DNA from: Nephromyces sp. MM_2019
Taxonomy: Eukaryota > Apicomplexa > Aconoidasida > Nephromycida
Reading direction: 5' to 3'
DNA length: 39,103 nt
Assembly: GCA_015657535.1 (NCBI GenBank)
Contig: JADHZB010000248.1
Span: 1-39,103 of the forward strand
This document shows positions 36,433-39,103 of the stretch, one piece after another (position 1 is the stretch's first letter; every line of letters starts with the position of its first letter). The position numbers and the translations under genes are program-made. Below the pieces are notes generated by a model that made no database searches, had not been told where the DNA came from, and saw nothing but the letters and a program-made list of their open reading frames with translations.

Positions 36433-38767
36433 ATGGAGGCCAACACACACACATCCACACACACACAATCTCCCTATTTAAACTCACTATCTACATACCA
36501 ACTTATAACAACAAGACTCCTCGAATTTGGTACACACACACATGAAAATGGGCAAAGTAACACTGAAGAAAATGATGAGCCTACACAACAGAGTGATACA
36601 CACACACACATACACACATACACACACACAAACACCCTCAACACTAATTACTCTCCCCCACTTATGTTGGGTACTTACTCAGCTAATATACTCTTATCTA
36701 CACTCGAACAAATACTTACTGAAATTGAAAAATTACACACACTCAAAAATGAAATCATTAAATCTCGTACTAATAATGGGTCTGAGAAATGGTATGTGTG
36801 TATGTAATTGTGTGTTTATGTGTCATTGTGTGTGTATGTGTAATTGTGTGTGCATGTGTAATTGTGTGTGCATGTGTAATTGTGTGTGCATGTGTAATTG
36901 TGTGTGTGTGTGTATGTGTAATTGTGTGTGTAATTGTGTGTGTAATTGTGTGTGTAATTGTGTGTGTATGTGTAGCTGTGTGTGTATGTATAATTGTGTG
37001 TGTATGTGTAATTATGCGCGTGTGTGTAATTGGGTGTGTGTGTGTGTAATCGAGGGTTGTTTGAGTGTAATTGGGTGTGTGTGTGTAATCGAGGGTTGTT
37101 TGAGTGTAATTGGGTGTGTGTGTGTGTGTTATAGAGGATTGTGTGAGTGTAATTGGATATGTGAAAAAAGCATCTGTATAATTATTTGTGTATAATTGTG
37201 TGTAGCTCAGAGCGTTTGTTTAGTTTTACATAATTATATATATATATATATATACAATTCATTTTGAGTAATTACAACCTACCTGATACCTTATAAATAA
37301 TATTTTTTTTGTAAATTTTATTTAATTACAAATATATGTATACACACTCAATAAATAGCATGTGTGTAACTTGATAAAGGTGTAATATTATTCAACACAT
37401 TATTAACATTAACCTTATTTATTCCAATATATATATAATTAAGATATTATGACACCTCCTAATATCCATAAATATATATTAATTCTATTTCATAATTCCA
37501 CATACACACACACACACACAACACACCTACTCACACACATACATACACAACATAACAACACATATACACACACAACACACCTACTCACACACATACATTC
37601 ACAACATAACAACACACATACACACAACACACCTACTCACACACATACATTCACAACATAACAACACATATATACACACAACACACCTACTCACACACAT
37701 ACATACACAACATAACAACACATATATACACACAACACACCTACTCACACACATACATTCACAACATAACAACACATATACACACACAACACACCTACTC
37801 ACACACATACATACACAACATAACAACACACATACACACACAACACACCTACTCACACGACATAACAACACACCCACCCACCCACTAAAAAAGCATACAC
37901 ACACACACATACTACAAACCATACACACACACAGGTTCAACCTACCTAAGACATATCAACAGACTGAAATAGGCCAAAATTTTCACACATTACAGAGTAA
38001 AACGTTACACATTTTATTAATTAAAATTCGACAATATCATCGAAATTTGATGAATTTTTTGGATGAATTTGACAATTACATAAAATCATCAAAAAATGAA
38101 TTAAACACCGCCCAAAATAATTTAACAAATGCCCTCTATGAATTAGCCTGGTTTAATCGTCGAATTGAAGAAGAAGAGGTGTGTGTGTGTATATATGTGT
38201 GTGTGTATGTGTGTGTGTATGTGTGTGTGTATGTGTGTATATATGTGTGTATGTGTGTGTGTATGTGTGTATATATGTGTGTATGTGTGTGTGTATGTGT
38301 GTGTGTATGTGTGTGTGTATGTGTGTATGTATGTGTGTGTGTATGTGTGTATGTATGTGTGTGTGTGTGTGTGTATGTATGTGTGTGTGTGTGTGTGTTA
38401 TAATAGTATACACATTTTGTTTATATAGTCATTTGAAACACCTCTTTGGGACTCTTTACAAAAAGAAATGATTTCAGAAAATGTGTACGTACAACAATCA
38501 TCCAACTCATCAATGTTTGTTAAGAAGGAGGATGATACACACCAATTTATTATCAATTGGCTTAACTTTGATTTAATGGTAAATATAAAAAATATTTTCA
38601 ATGTGTGTGTATGTCTGTGTGTGTTGATATGGATATATTGGTGTGTATATGTTGATAAGTTAATATAAGTATGTGAGAGATGTTTTATTTTATGTTATGT
38701 ATTTCATTCTACATGTATATGTGTATTTATAAATATACAGCTCTTATATACTTTAAACTTGTTATAT

Positions 38768-38820
<53 letters not shown>

Positions 38821-38996
38821 AATATTTGTATAATAAATCATAGGAAAGAATGAAAGCAAAAGAAAATTTAGATAGTGTTAAACGTCAAAGAGAAGTAGCT
38901 GAACAACACTTACAAGTTTTAGTAAATAAAGAAGAAGAATTTAATAAGTGTTTTCAAGAACTTGAAAAATTTACACACCAAGTTCAAAATAGTTAG
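36433..38996 (+). CDS. THOC5: THO complex subunit 5-like coiled-coil protein
   Basis: Exons 36433-36791, 37998-38178, 38429-38578 and 38844-38996 encode 280 aa. THOC5 belongs to the THO/TREX complex, which links transcription to mRNA export in the nucleus. The first 70 or so residues include Thr-His runs coded by CA repeats. A helix follows (LLSTLEQILTEIEKLHTLK), then LHILLIKIRQYHRN, a coiled coil ending ALYELAWFNRRIEEEE, and DTHQFIINWLNFDLMERMK leading into another coiled coil to the end. The order matches the human THOC5 N-terminal half: tyrosine-bearing LLYE coiled coil, acidic linker, then PHQ..LARLDWELEQRK. The large C-terminal region of human THOC5 is absent. The acceptor at 37997 is required, because using 37995 would give an immediate stop. 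The family call is by eye; a generic coiled-coil protein remains possible. Confidence 0.55.
36793..37150 (+). repeat. TG-rich arrays at the 5' side of THOC5-like intron 1
   Basis: Three nested unit types occur. An 18-bp gcatgtgtaattgtgtgt has copies at 36852, 36870 and 36888. A 12-bp gtgtgtaattgt lies at about 36924-36965. A unit of about 40 bp with aattgggtgtgtg and aatcgagggttgtttga starts near 37027, 37068 and 37107. The block starts at the splice donor itself (g|gtatgtgtgt). Confidence 0.85.
37501..37866 (+). repeat. 54-bp CA-rich minisatellite, about 7 copies, in intron 1
   Basis: The anchor ctactcacac starts at 37527, 37581, 37633, 37687, 37741, 37795 and 37849: spacings of 54, 52, 54, 54, 54 and 54 bp. 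Units contain cacaacataacaacacata and vary by a handful of bases. Read on the - strand, the length (three times 18) makes an artefactual 18-aa repeat ORF. The array lies wholly inside the 36792-37997 intron. Confidence 0.9.
38179..38400 (+). repeat. (TG)n/TATG microsatellite forming most of intron 2
   Basis: From the donor onward the intron is almost pure gtgtgtatgtgtg for about 220 of its 250 nt. It then gives way to a short A/T-rich stretch and the acceptor ttatatag at 38428. The coding exon ends gaagaagag directly against the repeat. Confidence 0.9.
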
Positions 38997-39010
38997 TTTA
39001 TCATGAATAC

Positions 39011-39103
39011 ACACACACATAGATTCATATATACTTAACACACACATACACACACACACACATACATACATACACACACACATAGATTCATATATACTTA
39101 ACA
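39011..39103 (+). repeat. 30-bp direct repeat at the window end
   Basis: acacacacatagattcatat followed by atacttaaca occurs at 39011-39040 and again at 39074-39103, 63 bp apart with CA/CATA repeats between. The second copy ends exactly at the window edge, so the array may continue. Confidence 0.85.

Noticed and set aside
37501..37866. CRISPR-like regular repeats
   Set aside because: Units are contiguous without unique spacers, in a eukaryotic intron.
38047..38471. Cys-Val read-through frames after THOC5-like exon 2, and the opposite Thr-His frame
   Set aside because: Microsatellite translation; the next exon joins in phase at 38429.

Overview
The window is nuclear DNA from an AT-rich, intron-rich eukaryote, most likely an apicomplexan or close relative that keeps an apicoplast. 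The best evidence is a bacterial-type ribosomal protein L1 that starts with a hydrophobic signal peptide followed by a long Asn/Ser/Thr-rich leader, the bipartite layout used for apicoplast import. A stand-alone orotate phosphoribosyltransferase argues against lineages that lost de novo pyrimidine synthesis. I cannot name the genus.

Seven genes were built by chaining exons through GT...AG introns. Every junction keeps the reading frame, and all seven genes lie on the + strand. In order: (1) 351-2805, 5'-truncated, a macro-domain-like protein with a very basic C-terminal tail; (2) 3517-5381, apicoplast ribosomal protein uL1; (3) 7507-13611, an Aurora-type kinase in 14 exons (1244 aa); (4) 14915-18775, a divergent kinesin in 9 exons (about 933 aa); (5) 20897-29694, a WD40 protein resembling the CRL4 substrate receptor Cdt2/DTL in 17 exons (1174 aa); (6) 32195-33651, orotate phosphoribosyltransferase in 3 exons (228 aa); (7) 36433-38996, a THO-complex subunit 5-like coiled-coil protein in 4 exons (280 aa). 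Three consecutive genes (Aurora, kinesin, Cdt2-like) have predicted cell-division roles and each carries a long low-complexity tail.

The non-coding DNA falls into two styles. From about 2.9 to 22 kb, introns and spacers are plain A/T-rich. From 1 to 2.9 kb and from about 22 kb to the end they are full of TG/CA microsatellites, (TA)n tracts and short minisatellites. In the last gene this material enters the coding sequence as Thr-His runs. In the same gene it makes up almost all of one intron, and it forms complementary TG and CA arms in another.

I found no mobile element, CRISPR array, tRNA or rRNA. The most unusual items are the macro domain joined to a basic tail, the derived Aurora activation segment, the large kinesin insert, the GC-rich 18-bp duplication inside the Cdt2-like propeller, and the repeat-built introns of the THOC5-like gene.
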